Shown here: positions 23,101 to 30,229 of the stretch, piece after piece
Numbering within the stretch: position 1 is the first letter of the stretch
Layout: each line of letters begins with the position of its first letter
Translations under genes and position numbers: made by a program
Source of the DNA: Setophaga petechia
Lineage: Eukaryota; Chordata; Aves; Passeriformes; Parulidae
DNA: 64,000 nt
Direction of reading: 5' to 3'
NCBI GenBank assembly: GCA_024362935.1
Contig: JANCRA010000001.1
Span: 54,939,930-55,003,929, forward strand
The notes under the pieces: generated by a model
The model's input: the letters and a program-made list of their open reading frames with translations, nothing else
Told to the model about the DNA's origin: nothing
Databases searched by the model: none

Positions 23101-25546
23101 CACACTCACTCCTCTTCTGTCTGTCCTGGAAATCAGGTACCAGTACATACACTAGAACCCATACAAACAGAAGCACCATTATTGATTAATGATCTTTTAA
23201 AAGGAAGGCAAAAAAGGGATTTGTAATGTTACACCAACAGCGTTGACCAAGTATAATGAATATCAAAACATTTTACATCCATGGTTGATGAAAAGCTTAG
23301 TTAGAGATGCTTAGGGGAAAAAAATCTACACTGCCAATGTATAATAAACTCCAGACCTTGAAAAAAAATTCACTAATCTGATCAGTCAAATCCCTTATAT
23401 ATTGGGAAAGCTATTAATTAGCACAACAAGAACATTTTACAACTTTAATAAAAGTAGGCATTACCAAACTAAAATCCCAATTATAGTAGCTTCACTACAG
23501 AGTATTGAAGATTAAGTTTGCTTTTCTTCCTTCATGAGCATTAAAAACTTCTCCCACACCACATCACTCCAGTCCAAGGAATACATAAGTCTCTCCAGGC
23601 TTATGAAAATGAGTTACTACCACATATGTGCTAATTAACTTAAATAGCACCAACTGGCATTTAGCTATGATGAATATTGCCACAAACATGGGGAAGTGCA
23701 GAATATACCAAAGTGGAAGGAATAAAGTAACTTTTTTTAAATGCTGGCAAAGAAAACAAAAATACTTACTGCTTCAAATTTCTCCCTATTTTTCCGAAGA
23801 TAGTCTACACAAGCCATCCTAACATCAATGTGCCGAGACTGAGAGTGCAACACCTACAAAGGGAACAAGACAACAAGGTGACATTGGATCTCAGGAGTTT
23901 TGATGACAGGCCACAAATAATTAATGACTGCTGTCTAAATACAGGCTTGGAAATACTCTAGTTTTATTTTTAAGAATATTTAATATGCATACTCATTCAG
24001 CAGCAACATCTCCAGGCAAGTCAAACCTCAATTACTTAATAAAAAATTAAGTAACTGCAGAATTCACAGGTTTGCTAAATTCAAACCTTCAGTTTTATGA
24101 GGATTTACAAAGCAAATGAATAGCATTTATTGTTAATCTTTAACTGCCTCCTTTGTAAAGGACTTCAGTTAATTGAAGGAAGTTAGAGCAGGAATGGATG
24201 AGGAAGCCACCTACCAACATGCATTCATTCAAACGAAATCCAAGCAAGTCTCACAGTGCATGTTTACCTTCCCTTCAAGAGGACTGTTGGCCAAACGCTT
24301 GTTTGGAAGCCAGGAATTCAGTTCCCTGAATATGACACCTGCATTCTACCTCCTGTTCAAATCTTTACTGGAAAACTATTACTTTCATCACATGTTACAG
24401 GTTTTCTCAGTACAACGTAGGGAAGCCCCAGACAATTTAAGTTGCAGTGTCTCTTGCAGTCCTCAGAAACCACCCTCAAAATAAATCACTTCCAAATTCA
24501 GTTTTTCTGAATGAAGAGTACACAAATGAGACCAAATTTGCAGATAAACATTTAATAACTCTGAATTAAAGACTTTACTTTCTTAGAGGTCATTTCCAAT
24601 CTAAATGATTCCACAATAAGAATGGGATGCTAAAAACATAACAGCTGAATAAAAGTTCTATCTAACACTGAAGTGTGAAACTTTCTATGTATTAATGAAA
24701 AAGCCAGAATAGCAATATATATTATGTATATATCTATTCCCTTGAGATAAAAAAACACCCACTTCCAATACATAGTGTTTGCTTGCCTGAACTTATCAAT
24801 TCAGTGGGGAAAGGAATTTTTTTTAAAAAGTGATCTGTGTATAATTAGCACAGGAATCTGGGTTCCCACAATCAGAAGCACCAGAGCTCCCACTGCTGTT
24901 TGCTTGTACTTAAGACAAGATGACGCTGTCGCTTTTTTCCTTTAACACTAACACTGAAATGGGGGAGGGGAATTCAACAGGAAGAACAGAAAATAAATTA
25001 CTCACTTTCTCTAATTTTACGGTCAAGTAATTAACAAAACTAAGAACATGGCCTTTCAGCTCTAAATTCCTTTTCCTATACAATCTCATACCCAGCAGCT
25101 GTATTTCGATGTTGAGATCTTACACTGAAAAAAGCTCTGAGGAGGCGGTGGAAGGTCAAAAACAGATAAGGATTTCTTGGTGGCAGGAGGCAGCTGAACA
25201 CACAGAACTTCTCTCACTTCGCAAGGTGGAAATTATTTTTTAAAAGTCACGTTTTTCACCGGCACATGACCGCATAACCTTAACCTATACCTGTCTGCGT
25301 TTTAACACTAATTACGACCCACTAATGAGATCCACTTCCCATGCCTTCGTGAGAAGGAGCTTTGTTTATGTAACCGCTTACCTGCTCGGCCACAGCCCTG
25401 AAAAGGCAGGAGCCATCCTTGGCCACTTTCTTCCTGTACAAGCCCTGAGATCGCAGGTAGCGGTCCATGGACGTGTCCCCGGGGGCGTCCGTGCCGCTGC
25501 CGGGCTGGCTCTGCTCCCCTCCGCCGGCCCTGCCCGCCGCATCCAT
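903..25546 (-). CDS. OTUD4: OTUD4, OTU-family deubiquitinase and RNA-binding protein (complete, 21 coding exons)
   Basis: Reading the minus strand gives 21 exons with GT-AG introns that join in phase into 1,132 residues (human OTUD4 is about 1,114). The start ATG (25546-25544) has A at -3 and G at +4, and its context aligns with the human N-terminus. The OTU cysteine-protease domain covers about residues 36-157, with Asp44 and Cys47 in a KDGSCLF block and His150 in NGNHYD. A Tudor-like stretch follows at about 290-335, then long low-complexity linkers, a conserved block at about 445-488 ending EQAFPAL, and an Arg/Gly/Tyr-rich tail at about 1065-1132. In the known family OTUD4 cleaves ubiquitin chains, with K63 activity switched on by CK2 phosphorylation. 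It also scaffolds USP7 and USP9X in alkylation-damage repair, acts on MyD88 signalling, and binds RNA in stress granules. No frameshift or lost catalytic residue is seen. Apart from the LTR and duplicated segment listed separately, the introns show only short simple repeats. Confidence 0.97.
3765..3805 (-). CDS. OTUD4: OTUD4 exon 20 (41-nt small exon, residues 712-725)
   Basis: It lies between a T-rich tract ending TTTTAG and donor GTAACT. With one base from exon 19 it encodes [14 protein letters not shown], which matches human OTUD4 residue for residue as I recall it. The surrounding linkers are much less conserved, so the segment is under strong constraint. It is too short to be found by ORF scanning. 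Confidence 0.94.
4496..4765 (-). CDS. OTUD4: OTUD4 exon 19 (residues 622-711)
   Basis: A 270-nt exon from ...CTCTAG to donor GTGAGA. It encodes [20 protein letters not shown] and [20 protein letters not shown], close to human. Read-through of the donor meets a stop after 19 codons, so retention of this intron would truncate the protein. Confidence 0.96.
5776..5914 (-). CDS. OTUD4: OTUD4 exon 18 (residues 576-621)
   Basis: It runs from ...TTCCAG to a weak donor GTTTGC. It encodes a Pro/Val/Thr-rich segment including [20 protein letters not shown], aligned with human [20 protein letters not shown]. The weak donor could allow partial skipping. Skipping would shift the frame because the exon is 139 nt. 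Confidence 0.94.
6493..6576 (-). CDS. OTUD4: OTUD4 exon 17 (residues 548-575)
   Basis: An 84-nt, phase-0 exon ending GAG CAA before donor GTAAGA. The acceptor is a tandem TAG-AAG, so the first codon (Lys548) may be spliced in or out. It encodes a Ser/Pro-rich disordered linker with limited conservation. Confidence 0.86.
7123..7178 (-). CDS. OTUD4: OTUD4 exon 16 (residues 529-547)
   Basis: A 56-nt exon between ...TTGCAG and donor GTAATC. It encodes [19 protein letters not shown], which aligns with the SIHGHSQLDKRPEPSTLE segment of human OTUD4. It restores phase 0. Confidence 0.88.
8852..8972 (-). CDS. OTUD4: OTUD4 exon 15 (residues 489-528)
   Basis: It runs from acceptor TTCTTCAG to donor GTAAAA and encodes a polar, Gln/Asn/Lys-rich linker ending EVEEQKEK. 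Conservation with human is moderate. Phase fits on both sides, which is the main support for these boundaries. Confidence 0.88.
9806..9974 (-). CDS. OTUD4: OTUD4 exon 14 (residues 432-488)
   Basis: It runs from ...GTGCAG to donor GTATGC. It encodes [20 protein letters not shown] and then [16 protein letters not shown], the most conserved block outside the OTU domain and nearly identical to human as I recall it. It is charged and probably helical. The exon is GC-rich compared with its introns. Confidence 0.96.
10270..10474. repeat. direct repeat copy 1 (about 190 bp) in OTUD4 intron 13
   Basis: It shares about 190 bp of clear similarity with 12,775-12,960 in the same orientation, including CATCAAATCCACAACCCACA and CTACTCAACCACCAGAGGAG-type blocks. 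By eye the identity is roughly 85-90% outside small gaps. It contains an A/C-rich side that is GT-rich on the other strand. I do not recognise a repeat family. It could be an unnamed retroposon or a local duplication. Confidence 0.85.
10738..10918 (-). CDS. OTUD4: OTUD4 exon 13 (residues 372-431)
   Basis: It runs from ...ATCACAG to donor GTAAAA. The correct frame reads [20 protein letters not shown], which matches human closely. The long open stretch seen in another frame over this exon is a shadow. The segment is Pro/Gln/Ser-rich and predicted disordered. Confidence 0.94.
11037..11161 (-). CDS. OTUD4: OTUD4 exon 12 (residues 330-371)
   Basis: A 125-nt exon from ...TTGTAG to donor GTATGA. 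It contains [12 protein letters not shown], matching SWNTVSGKKMKK in human. The flanks are much more diverged. It lies between two direct repeats of about 190 bp. Confidence 0.94.
11640..11721. repeat. AT-rich tract flanking the solo LTR (left)
   Basis: Low-complexity TATAGTA/TAATATA sequence ending in the left target-site copy. The right half continues after the LTR, so the retrovirus integrated into an AT-rich microsatellite-like tract. Confidence 0.7.
11722..12434. mobile_element. solo LTR of an endogenous retrovirus (class II/ERVK-like) in OTUD4 intron 11
   Basis: A 713-bp GC-rich block sits inside an AT-rich stretch, starts TG, ends CA, and is flanked by a perfect 6-bp duplication TTCTAT (11716-11721 and 12435-12440). 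Six-base duplications are typical of ERVK-type integrases. No internal retroviral sequence is present, so this is a solo LTR left by LTR-LTR recombination. Orientation is unresolved. On the minus strand four CCAAT boxes (about 12024-12270) precede a TTTATAAC box at about 11,983-11,990. On the plus strand TATAAA (11985-11990) precedes AATAAA (12081-12086). The intact target duplication suggests a fairly recent insertion. Confidence 0.85.
12435..12530. repeat. AT-rich tract flanking the solo LTR (right)
   Basis: It starts with the right TTCTAT target copy and continues with repeated TATTAATAGATTAATA-type sequence. It is the other half of the pre-insertion site. Confidence 0.7.
12775..12960. repeat. 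direct repeat copy 2 (about 190 bp) in OTUD4 intron 11
   Basis: Same-orientation partner of 10,270-10,474, about 2.5 kb away. The two copies bracket exons 12 and 13 and the solo LTR. A few short indels separate them, such as the missing CAA in the AGCAACTTGGCA block. Confidence 0.85.
13314..13414 (-). CDS. OTUD4: OTUD4 exon 11 (residues 297-329, Tudor-like segment)
   Basis: It runs from ...TTGCAG to donor GTGAGT. It encodes [20 protein letters not shown] and [13 protein letters not shown], the alternating beta pattern of a Tudor-like barrel. The solo LTR sits in the intron that follows. Confidence 0.96.
13631..13645. repeat. (AC)n microsatellite in OTUD4 intron 10
   Basis: A short AC/CA run of about seven dinucleotides in an A/C-rich stretch. 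Confidence 0.6.
15088..15152 (-). CDS. OTUD4: OTUD4 exon 10 (residues 275-296)
   Basis: A 65-nt exon from ...TTCCAG to donor GTAAGT. It encodes [20 protein letters not shown] plus CK, the first strand of the Tudor-like fold. It restores phase 0. Confidence 0.95.
15381..15498 (-). CDS. OTUD4: OTUD4 exon 9 (residues 236-274)
   Basis: It lies from ...ATGCAG to donor GTGAGT and ends TGG G. It encodes a linker followed by [19 protein letters not shown], a strongly conserved block between the OTU domain and the Tudor-like segment. Confidence 0.95.
15882..15939 (-). CDS. OTUD4: OTUD4 exon 8 (residues 216-235)
   Basis: A 58-nt exon from ...TTACAG to donor GTATTT. It encodes a polar linker that ends SLSGNE, a conserved landmark matching PLSGNE in human. 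The donor is weak after position +3. Confidence 0.93.
17799..17943 (-). CDS. OTUD4: OTUD4 exon 7 (residues 168-215 and part of 216)
   Basis: A 145-nt exon from acceptor CCCCAG to donor GTAAAT. It encodes [18 protein letters not shown] and then an acidic Ser-rich stretch ending SDSEDD at about residues 208-213. In human OTUD4 the matching serines (202 and 204) are CK2 sites reported to activate K63-chain cleavage. Both serines are present here, so this control is probably conserved. Confidence 0.95.
18176..18257 (-). CDS. OTUD4: OTUD4 exon 6 (residues 141-167, catalytic His)
   Basis: It encodes [20 protein letters not shown] and ends TGC CAG T before donor GTAAGT. His150 in NGNHYD is the general base of the OTU active site, paired with Cys47 in exon 1. 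An alternative donor two bases upstream (GTGTAA) would break the frame, so I chose GTAAGT. Confidence 0.96.
18718..18790 (-). CDS. OTUD4: OTUD4 exon 5 (residues 116-140)
   Basis: A 73-nt exon after a long pyrimidine tract and CCCAG, ending GAT AAG before donor GTAAAA. It encodes [20 protein letters not shown] and GFSDK, continuing the OTU domain. It restores phase 0. Confidence 0.95.
20497..20543 (-). CDS. OTUD4: OTUD4 exon 4 (residues 101-115 and part of 116)
   Basis: A 47-nt exon from acceptor ...TACAG to donor GTAAGA, ending in phase 2. It encodes [15 protein letters not shown], the OTU core strand and helix that contact ubiquitin in this subfamily. Confidence 0.96.
20851..20901 (-). CDS. 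OTUD4: OTUD4 exon 3 (residues 84-100)
   Basis: This 51-nt, phase-0 exon lies between ...TTACAG and donor GTATGT. It encodes [17 protein letters not shown], part of the OTU fold. The human counterpart differs at only a few positions. Confidence 0.96.
21089..21105. repeat. (AC)n microsatellite in OTUD4 intron 2
   Basis: A run of about seven to eight CA dinucleotides. No other feature overlaps it. Confidence 0.65.
23770..23853 (-). CDS. OTUD4: OTUD4 exon 2 (residues 56-83)
   Basis: An acceptor ending TAG is followed by GTG TTG CAC, and the exon ends GAA GCA before donor GTAAGT. It encodes [20 protein letters not shown] and KNREKFEA, matching the OTU-domain helix after the catalytic cysteine. 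It contains an internal Met68. Short human isoforms are known to start at the equivalent Met when a different first exon is used. Confidence 0.96.
25382..25546 (-). CDS. OTUD4: OTUD4 exon 1 (coding part, residues 1-55)
   Basis: It begins at the ATG and ends ...GCCGAGCAG before donor GTAAGC. It encodes an acidic, Gly-rich N-terminus, then [14 protein letters not shown] and [15 protein letters not shown], which hold catalytic Asp44 and Cys47. The frame stays open upstream to another ATG at 25669, which would add 41 residues. I rejected that start because the downstream ATG aligns with the human start and has a better context. The exon lies inside the CpG island. Confidence 0.96.
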
Positions 25547-25904
25547 GTTCACCGAGGAGACCGCCGCACCCCTCCTAGTCCCACATGGCGAGGAGAAGCC
25601 GCGGCGCAGCTCCGGGGTCGGGCACAGGTGCAGCGGCCGGAGTCGGGGGCAGCGCTGCGGGAGCAGCAACGGGAGCGGCAGGAAGAGCAGCAGCCGGCTT
25701 CACGTTGTCCACTCGCATGTGGGGAGCGCGGGGAGAAGCGGCAAAGTTTCCTGCGCAGCCCGGACTCGCAGCTCCGTCACTGCCGCGCAGGGCCGGGGGC
25801 AGCTCCGGCGGGTCCCGGTGCCGGGGGGAGCGGGCGCGTCCCGGGCGCGCAGCCGGCCTGCGGGCGGAAAACAAAAGGGAAAGGAAGGACACGTGCGGCC
25901 CGAC

Positions 25905-25950
25905 GGGAGGGAGAGAAGGAGGGAGGGAGGGAAGGAGAGAGGCGGAGGGC
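25905..25950 (+). repeat. purine-rich (GGGA/GGAA) run in the OTUD4 promoter, G-quadruplex-prone
   Basis: The plus strand carries several GGG runs with short A/GA spacers over about 46 bases, between the ATG and the ACTAYR element. The template strand of OTUD4 therefore carries the G-rich side. Such runs can form G-quadruplex or triplex DNA. A role is not shown. Confidence 0.5.
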
Positions 25951-26000
25951 GCAAACAGGAGCGTAACCTGGCGCTTATTTTCACTTTCAGCCCGGGCGCT

Positions 26001-26015
26001 GCTGGGAGCCGTAGT
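26001..26015 (-). promoter_or_regulatory. ACTAYRnnnCCCR promoter element (THAP11/ZNF143-type)
   Basis: On the minus strand this reads ACTACGGCTCCCAGC, an exact fit to the conserved promoter consensus ACTAYRnnnCCCR. That motif is associated with ZNF143, THAP11 and HCFC1 at CpG-island promoters, usually close to start sites. It lies about 455 bases upstream of the OTUD4 ATG. Confidence 0.55.
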
Positions 26016-26119
26016 CCCGGAGGAGGAGGAGGAAGCGGGAGGAGGCGGACACAGCGCCCGGGGCCGGGCTGTCAGCCTTGCTCCCGGCCAGGATCATTCC
26101 ATTGCTTCTTAGCTTAAAA

Positions 26120-26790
26120 CCAGCACCGGGGGGGTGGCTGGTGAAAAACAGCATTAACCTGGTAGTGTGCTCTAGCAGCCCACAAAGCCAGATGTATCCT
26201 GGGCTGAATCCAGAGCAGCGTGGGCAGCAAGACAAGCCGGGGGGGGATTGTCTCCTCCTCCATTCCCCTCCGCTGAAACCCCACCTGGAATATTGTGTCC
26301 AGCCCTGGTGCTCCCAGCACAAACAGAACACGGAACTGTTGGAGCAAGTCCAGAGGAGGCCACTAAGTTGATAATGGGACTCGGGCACCTCCCCTACAAA
26401 GACAGGCTGAGAAAGTTTAGGCTGCTCAGCCTGGAGAAGAGAAGGCTGCGTGGAAACAAACCTCCAGTGTCTGAAAGAGACCTAACAGCAAGCAGAAGAG
26501 GGACTCGGTACTGTATCAATGGGACAAGAAATAACAGGATTAAACTCACAGGGTGGAAATTTAGGTTAGATATTAGGAAGAAATTCTCCACTCTGAGAAT
26601 GGTGAGACACTGGAGCAGGTTGCCCAGAGAAGCTGTGACTGCCCCATCCCTGGAAGTGTTCAGGCCAGGCTGGATAAGGTAAGGCCTTGGGCAACCTGGT
26701 CTAGCGGGAGGTATTCCTGCACAGGGAAGTGGAGTTGGGACTAGGTGATCTTAAAGGTCCATTCCAACGCCTTCATGTTCTATGATTTTG
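26120..26790 (+). mobile_element. CR1 LINE fragment, 3' part, just upstream of OTUD4
   Basis: It has hallmark CR1 3' sequence in order: a CACCTGGAATATTGTGTCCAGC-like block, TGGAGCAAGTCCAGAGGAGG, CTCAGCCTGGAGAAGAGAAGG, GGAAGAAATTCTCCACTCTG, GGTGATCTTAAAGGTCC, and a degenerate TTCTATGATT tail near 26,780-26,790. It is 5'-truncated. The open frames across it are decayed remnants, not host genes. Confidence 0.9.
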
Positions 26791-28256
26791 TCTGAAACCT
26801 AATCCACAATATGTGGGGTATGTGTGTTTAGTTAGGCTTTGTTTGGTTTGGGGTTTCCCCCCAACAGATGAGATTTTTAAGATTATTTTTTAACTCCATA
26901 CACTTGCAGGAAAGAAGATGAAAATAAAACAGAGATAGTAAAAGAGGGCTTGATTGAAAATGGGATTTTAAAAAGCCACAGCAATTCAATACTTTTAATG
27001 TATTACTTTACTTGTATGCCATTCCTAGTTGTAAGAAGCCCAAACATTCATATCACAATTGCATGATTAAATTTTGCTTGGCATTGCAAATGGGATTTAG
27101 AAGGTTTTGATGTACAAAATGTGACAAGAAAGGATGGTCTTCAAACTTGTAAGGCAGCTTGAATGGAAACCCTGATTTTTACTTTCAGCCTAGGGAGGGT
27201 GGTGACTGGAGATCCCAAGGTAATAATAATAAGTAACTTATTAAATAAACGCAAGTTACAAGGCAGCCTAATTCTAGTGCTCCAGCAGCATCACACCATC
27301 TTTCCTAACAGAAGCTCAGGTTTGCCAGAAAACAAGGAACAAGAAACAAATGCCAGTTCCTGATATCTCTGTATCTGTAGACAAGGAGAACAGAAAGTGA
27401 AAGAAGTGAAAGCAAAGCTCTACCCGCAGCCAAGCCTCCAAGACACAGTGAGGCAGCACAGAGATGGATGTTTTAGACAAGGAAGGGGATAAAAACACCA
27501 GCAAGGGGCTGGAGGAAAAGCTCCAGCTTCTCCCCAGAAGATGGGAAACATCATCTAGCAACACTAAACTATAAACAGTTGCTGCCACTAACTCAGCTAC
27601 CACATTCACTCAAGGAACTCAAGGGTAGCAGAATCCTGCACATGAGAGCTGCTTCTTCTGTAGATAAAAGTAATTTGGAAAGATGCTTTTGAAACCTATC
27701 AAACTGGTGTCCAGTTACAGACTTTCTTAAAAATATCCCATTTTTTACTCACTCAATTTCTCACGTTTAGAGGCAGTACTATGCTCTAATATTTAACAAA
27801 TCTATCTTCTCATATATTTCAGCCTTTTGTCATTGCGATTCTATAGGCTGGTGAGGGGAAGGGCAAATGCCTTTCATCACATCTGTTAGGCTCAAGAGTG
27901 CCTATACATACCAGGCCATTCAGTATGTGACAGGATGTAAATGTGGTTCTGATAAGTGAATACACAGAAAATTAGAGCATTAAAGTCGTCTAGCTGTCAG
28001 TGTTATAAAATCCTGCTCTTCCTGCAATCAGGCCCTGAAGCTGATCAAGTGATGATAACCCACGGAGTTTTTGCCAAGTGCTGCTATACAAGAATCAATC
28101 CATTTCTAAAGAGGTTTAGCTGTCGATGAAGAAATCTACTCCGTACACACATTTGCTACGGCTCAAGGAGAAATGCACCCACCCAAAGGCACCTGAAACA
28201 CCTCAGCATTAAAATAAATGCTCCATCAAGATAAGAGTGACCAAATTATAACTCAA
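26791..28256. other. unannotated intergenic DNA
   Basis: AT-rich DNA with short open frames on both strands. I see no gene, repeat family or RNA gene in it. Confidence 0.6.
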
Positions 28257-28328
28257 GAGTCATTACAGATGTTGTAACTAGAGTTCCTGCAGATGCTCTA
28301 ATTAGAGTTAATACAGATGTTCTAATTA
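28257..28328. repeat. three tandem copies of a 24-bp unit
   Basis: Three adjacent 24-bp units at 28257, 28281 and 28305 share GAGTnnnnnCAGATGnTnTAA. Units two and three end CTAATTA, running into CTAATTAG, a homeodomain-type core. It lies a few hundred bases from the second CpG island. Confidence 0.75.
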
Positions 28329-28524
28329 GCCGGCAGCTCTATTAACACTTTCGACCAGCACTCACACCACGTGCATCAGCTCCAGCCACGAGTTTCTCCT
28401 CCCGCTGCCCCTACCCTGAATCAGCCCAAGAAGCTGACTCAAGCTGAAAACATTTTTTCAGGGGGAAAAAAATTAAAAATCTAACTTTATCTTTAAACCA
28501 AGATTGGTTTTGTGATCCAGGTCA

Positions 28525-29370
28525 CGGCCTGCCTGCGCCAACACCTGGGCCAGCACCCTTGGGCAGAGCAGCCCGGCGCTCCCCGCCTCGCGCGCCCTTT
28601 CCCGGTTCGCCACGCGCCTTCTCCCACCCGGGCACGGGCGGCTCGGCGGGGCAGGCCGGGGACGGACAGCCGGGCACGGGTGGACCCCCGGCCTCCCGGA
28701 GCCGCGGCCGCTGCCCCGCCGCGCCCTGCCCGCCCCCCCGGCACCGGCACCGCCGCCGCCGGGGCCGCACTCCCGCTGCCGCCGGCCCATGGCACTTACC
28801 GGCCCCCTCCTCCTATTCTCCTCCCCACGGGCGACGCTGGCAGTAGTGGCAACGCCTCACGCTCCTCGCCCCGCCGCGGCCCCGGCACTTCAATCTCCCG
28901 CGGCGGCCGCTCCGCCCGCTTCGCTCCCGGTGATGCGCCCGCTGCCAGCCCCGTCCCGTCCCGTCCCGCCCTCCCGCCGCGCCGATCCCCCCCCGGCCGC
29001 TGTTGGTTTGTTCCGCCGGCCACACCTGCGGTTCGCACCATTCGCCGCGCGGGGGGGCGCCGAAGGGGGGAAGAGGCGGGCGGAGAGCGCGCCCGGGCGC
29101 CGTGTCAGCGCGGGGGTGTAGCGCCGGGATGCTGCGCTGGGATCCGGCCTTGGTCGGTCGGGGGAGCCGGATGGTGCCGAGACGAGCAGCAGTCGCCTCA
29201 TGTCGTGCTCACCCGCAAGGCCCGCAGTGGTACAGCCGAGGAACCTTTCCTTCCCCTCACCCAGCAGGTCCCAGCGAGGGGCGGGAATTGCCATGTGCCA
29301 CCGCTTCTCTCAGAGGTGCTGCCCGGCCGGAGCTCCCCGCTCCAACTGAGGGGCGCGACGGGAAACGTTT
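28525..29370. promoter_or_regulatory. second CpG island, about 3 kb upstream of OTUD4 exon 1
   Basis: A very GC- and CpG-rich block with sharp edges against AT-rich DNA. It is likely an active or ancestral promoter. Long open frames on both strands come from the base composition and have no recognisable domains. A perfect donor-like GGTAAGTG lies on the minus strand at 28800. It could be a distal OTUD4 promoter, a divergent non-coding RNA promoter, or a 5' non-coding exon of a neighbour. Confidence 0.75.
28793..28802 (-). promoter_or_regulatory. candidate splice donor inside the second CpG island
   Basis: The minus strand reads GGCCG then GTAAGTG, with the exon end at 28800. This is close to the ideal U1 donor and is placed where a 5' non-coding exon of a minus-strand transcript would end. 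No acceptor partner can be shown from sequence alone. Confidence 0.4.
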
Positions 29371-29490
29371 CTAAGCGTGTTCCTGACGGGTCAATGCTTT
29401 TCTTAGTGAGGTAGCAGCCCGGAGAAAGGTGTGGGGTAGGACAGGGGACACCCCGCGTCACGCTGGCCGCAGCATCACCCCACAGCCACA

Positions 29491-29965
29491 GAGGTTGGAG
29501 GGGACACCCCACAGACACACGGGTTTGGAGGGGACACCCCACAGCTACACGGGTTTGGAGGGGACACCCCACAGACGCACGGGTTTGGAGGGGACACCCC
29601 ACAGCTACACGGGTTTGGAGGGGACACCCCACAGACGCACGGGTTTGGAGGGGACACCCCACAGACGCACGGGTTTGAAGGGGACACCCCACAGACACAC
29701 GGGTTTGGAGGGGCCACCCCACAGCTACATGGGTTTGGAGGGGACATGCCAAGCCGCACAAGTTGAAGGGAACATGCCAAGCCACACAGGTTGGAGGGAT
29801 CTCACCACACCAAAAAGGTTGGGGGGGACACCCCTCAGCCACACGGGGGATCACCCTACGACCACACAGGTTGGGGGGACACCCCTCAGCCTCACAGGTT
29901 GGGGATATCACCCCACGGCCACACACATTGGGGGGATCACGCCACGGCCACACAGGTTATAGGGC
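29491..29965. repeat. GC-rich minisatellite, 30-bp unit, with decayed 3' half
   Basis: Nine near-perfect 30-bp units run from 29491 to 29760, starting with a GGGTTTGGAGGGGACACCCC type core. Two variant unit ends alternate (ACAGCTACAC and ACAGACGCAC/ACAGACACAC). Degenerate units continue to about 29,965. Each unit carries the small palindrome GGGG-ACA-CCCC. Because 30 is a multiple of three, open frames of 177 (plus), 251 and 101 (minus) codons arise here; they are by-products. Confidence 0.92.
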
Positions 29966-30229
29966 ACATCCTACAGCTGGCTGTACTGCCAGGAGGAGAA
30001 GCTGCTGAGCTGTGCCCTCGGTAGGTGCGTGCTGCCACAGTAATTGTGTATATTTCTGAAATGTGACCATATACAAAAAGTGTATTCTCATATCCCATAT
30101 TCTTCCTTGGAAATGCTCTAGCAGACATGAAGAAATATGTGAAATGCTTGCAAAGAAATAGTGGGAAGGTTTTGAGAAGAGTAAGGAGGTGTGTAGCAAA
30201 TTCAAATTCGATTTTTTTTTTCCCCTTGA

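Larger units (their letters stand above)
25382..26110 (-). promoter_or_regulatory. OTUD4 CpG-island promoter and 5' UTR region
   Basis: GC-rich DNA dense in CpG covers exon 1 and about 560 bases upstream of the ATG. The surrounding DNA is AT-rich. It holds a strong ACTAYRnnnCCCR-type promoter element and a purine run, both listed separately. No clear TATA box is seen, as expected for a housekeeping CpG promoter. The exact start site cannot be fixed. The CR1 that begins at about 26,120 marks the outer edge. Confidence 0.8.

Noticed and set aside
25547..25669. An upstream in-frame ATG at 25669 as the OTUD4 start
   Set aside because: The 41 added residues do not match the known N-terminus, and the ATG at 25546 has a strong context and aligns with the human start.
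25325..26117. Plus-strand open frames of 175-216 codons overlapping OTUD4 exon 1
   Set aside because: They are antisense to the OTUD4 exon and promoter CpG island, with Arg/Gly/Ala-rich composition typical of GC-driven false frames.
26248..26682. A 144-codon plus-strand open frame
   Set aside because: It lies wholly within a CR1 LINE fragment and reads decayed CR1 sequence.
28512..29414. A 300-codon plus-strand open frame
   Set aside because: It lies in a CpG island where stop codons are rare, overlaps open frames on the other strand, and shows no domain or homology that I recognise.
29198..29962. Repeat-protein genes of 177 codons (plus) and 251 codons (minus)
   Set aside because: Both are products of a 30-bp minisatellite whose unit length is a multiple of three. 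Several frames are open at once.
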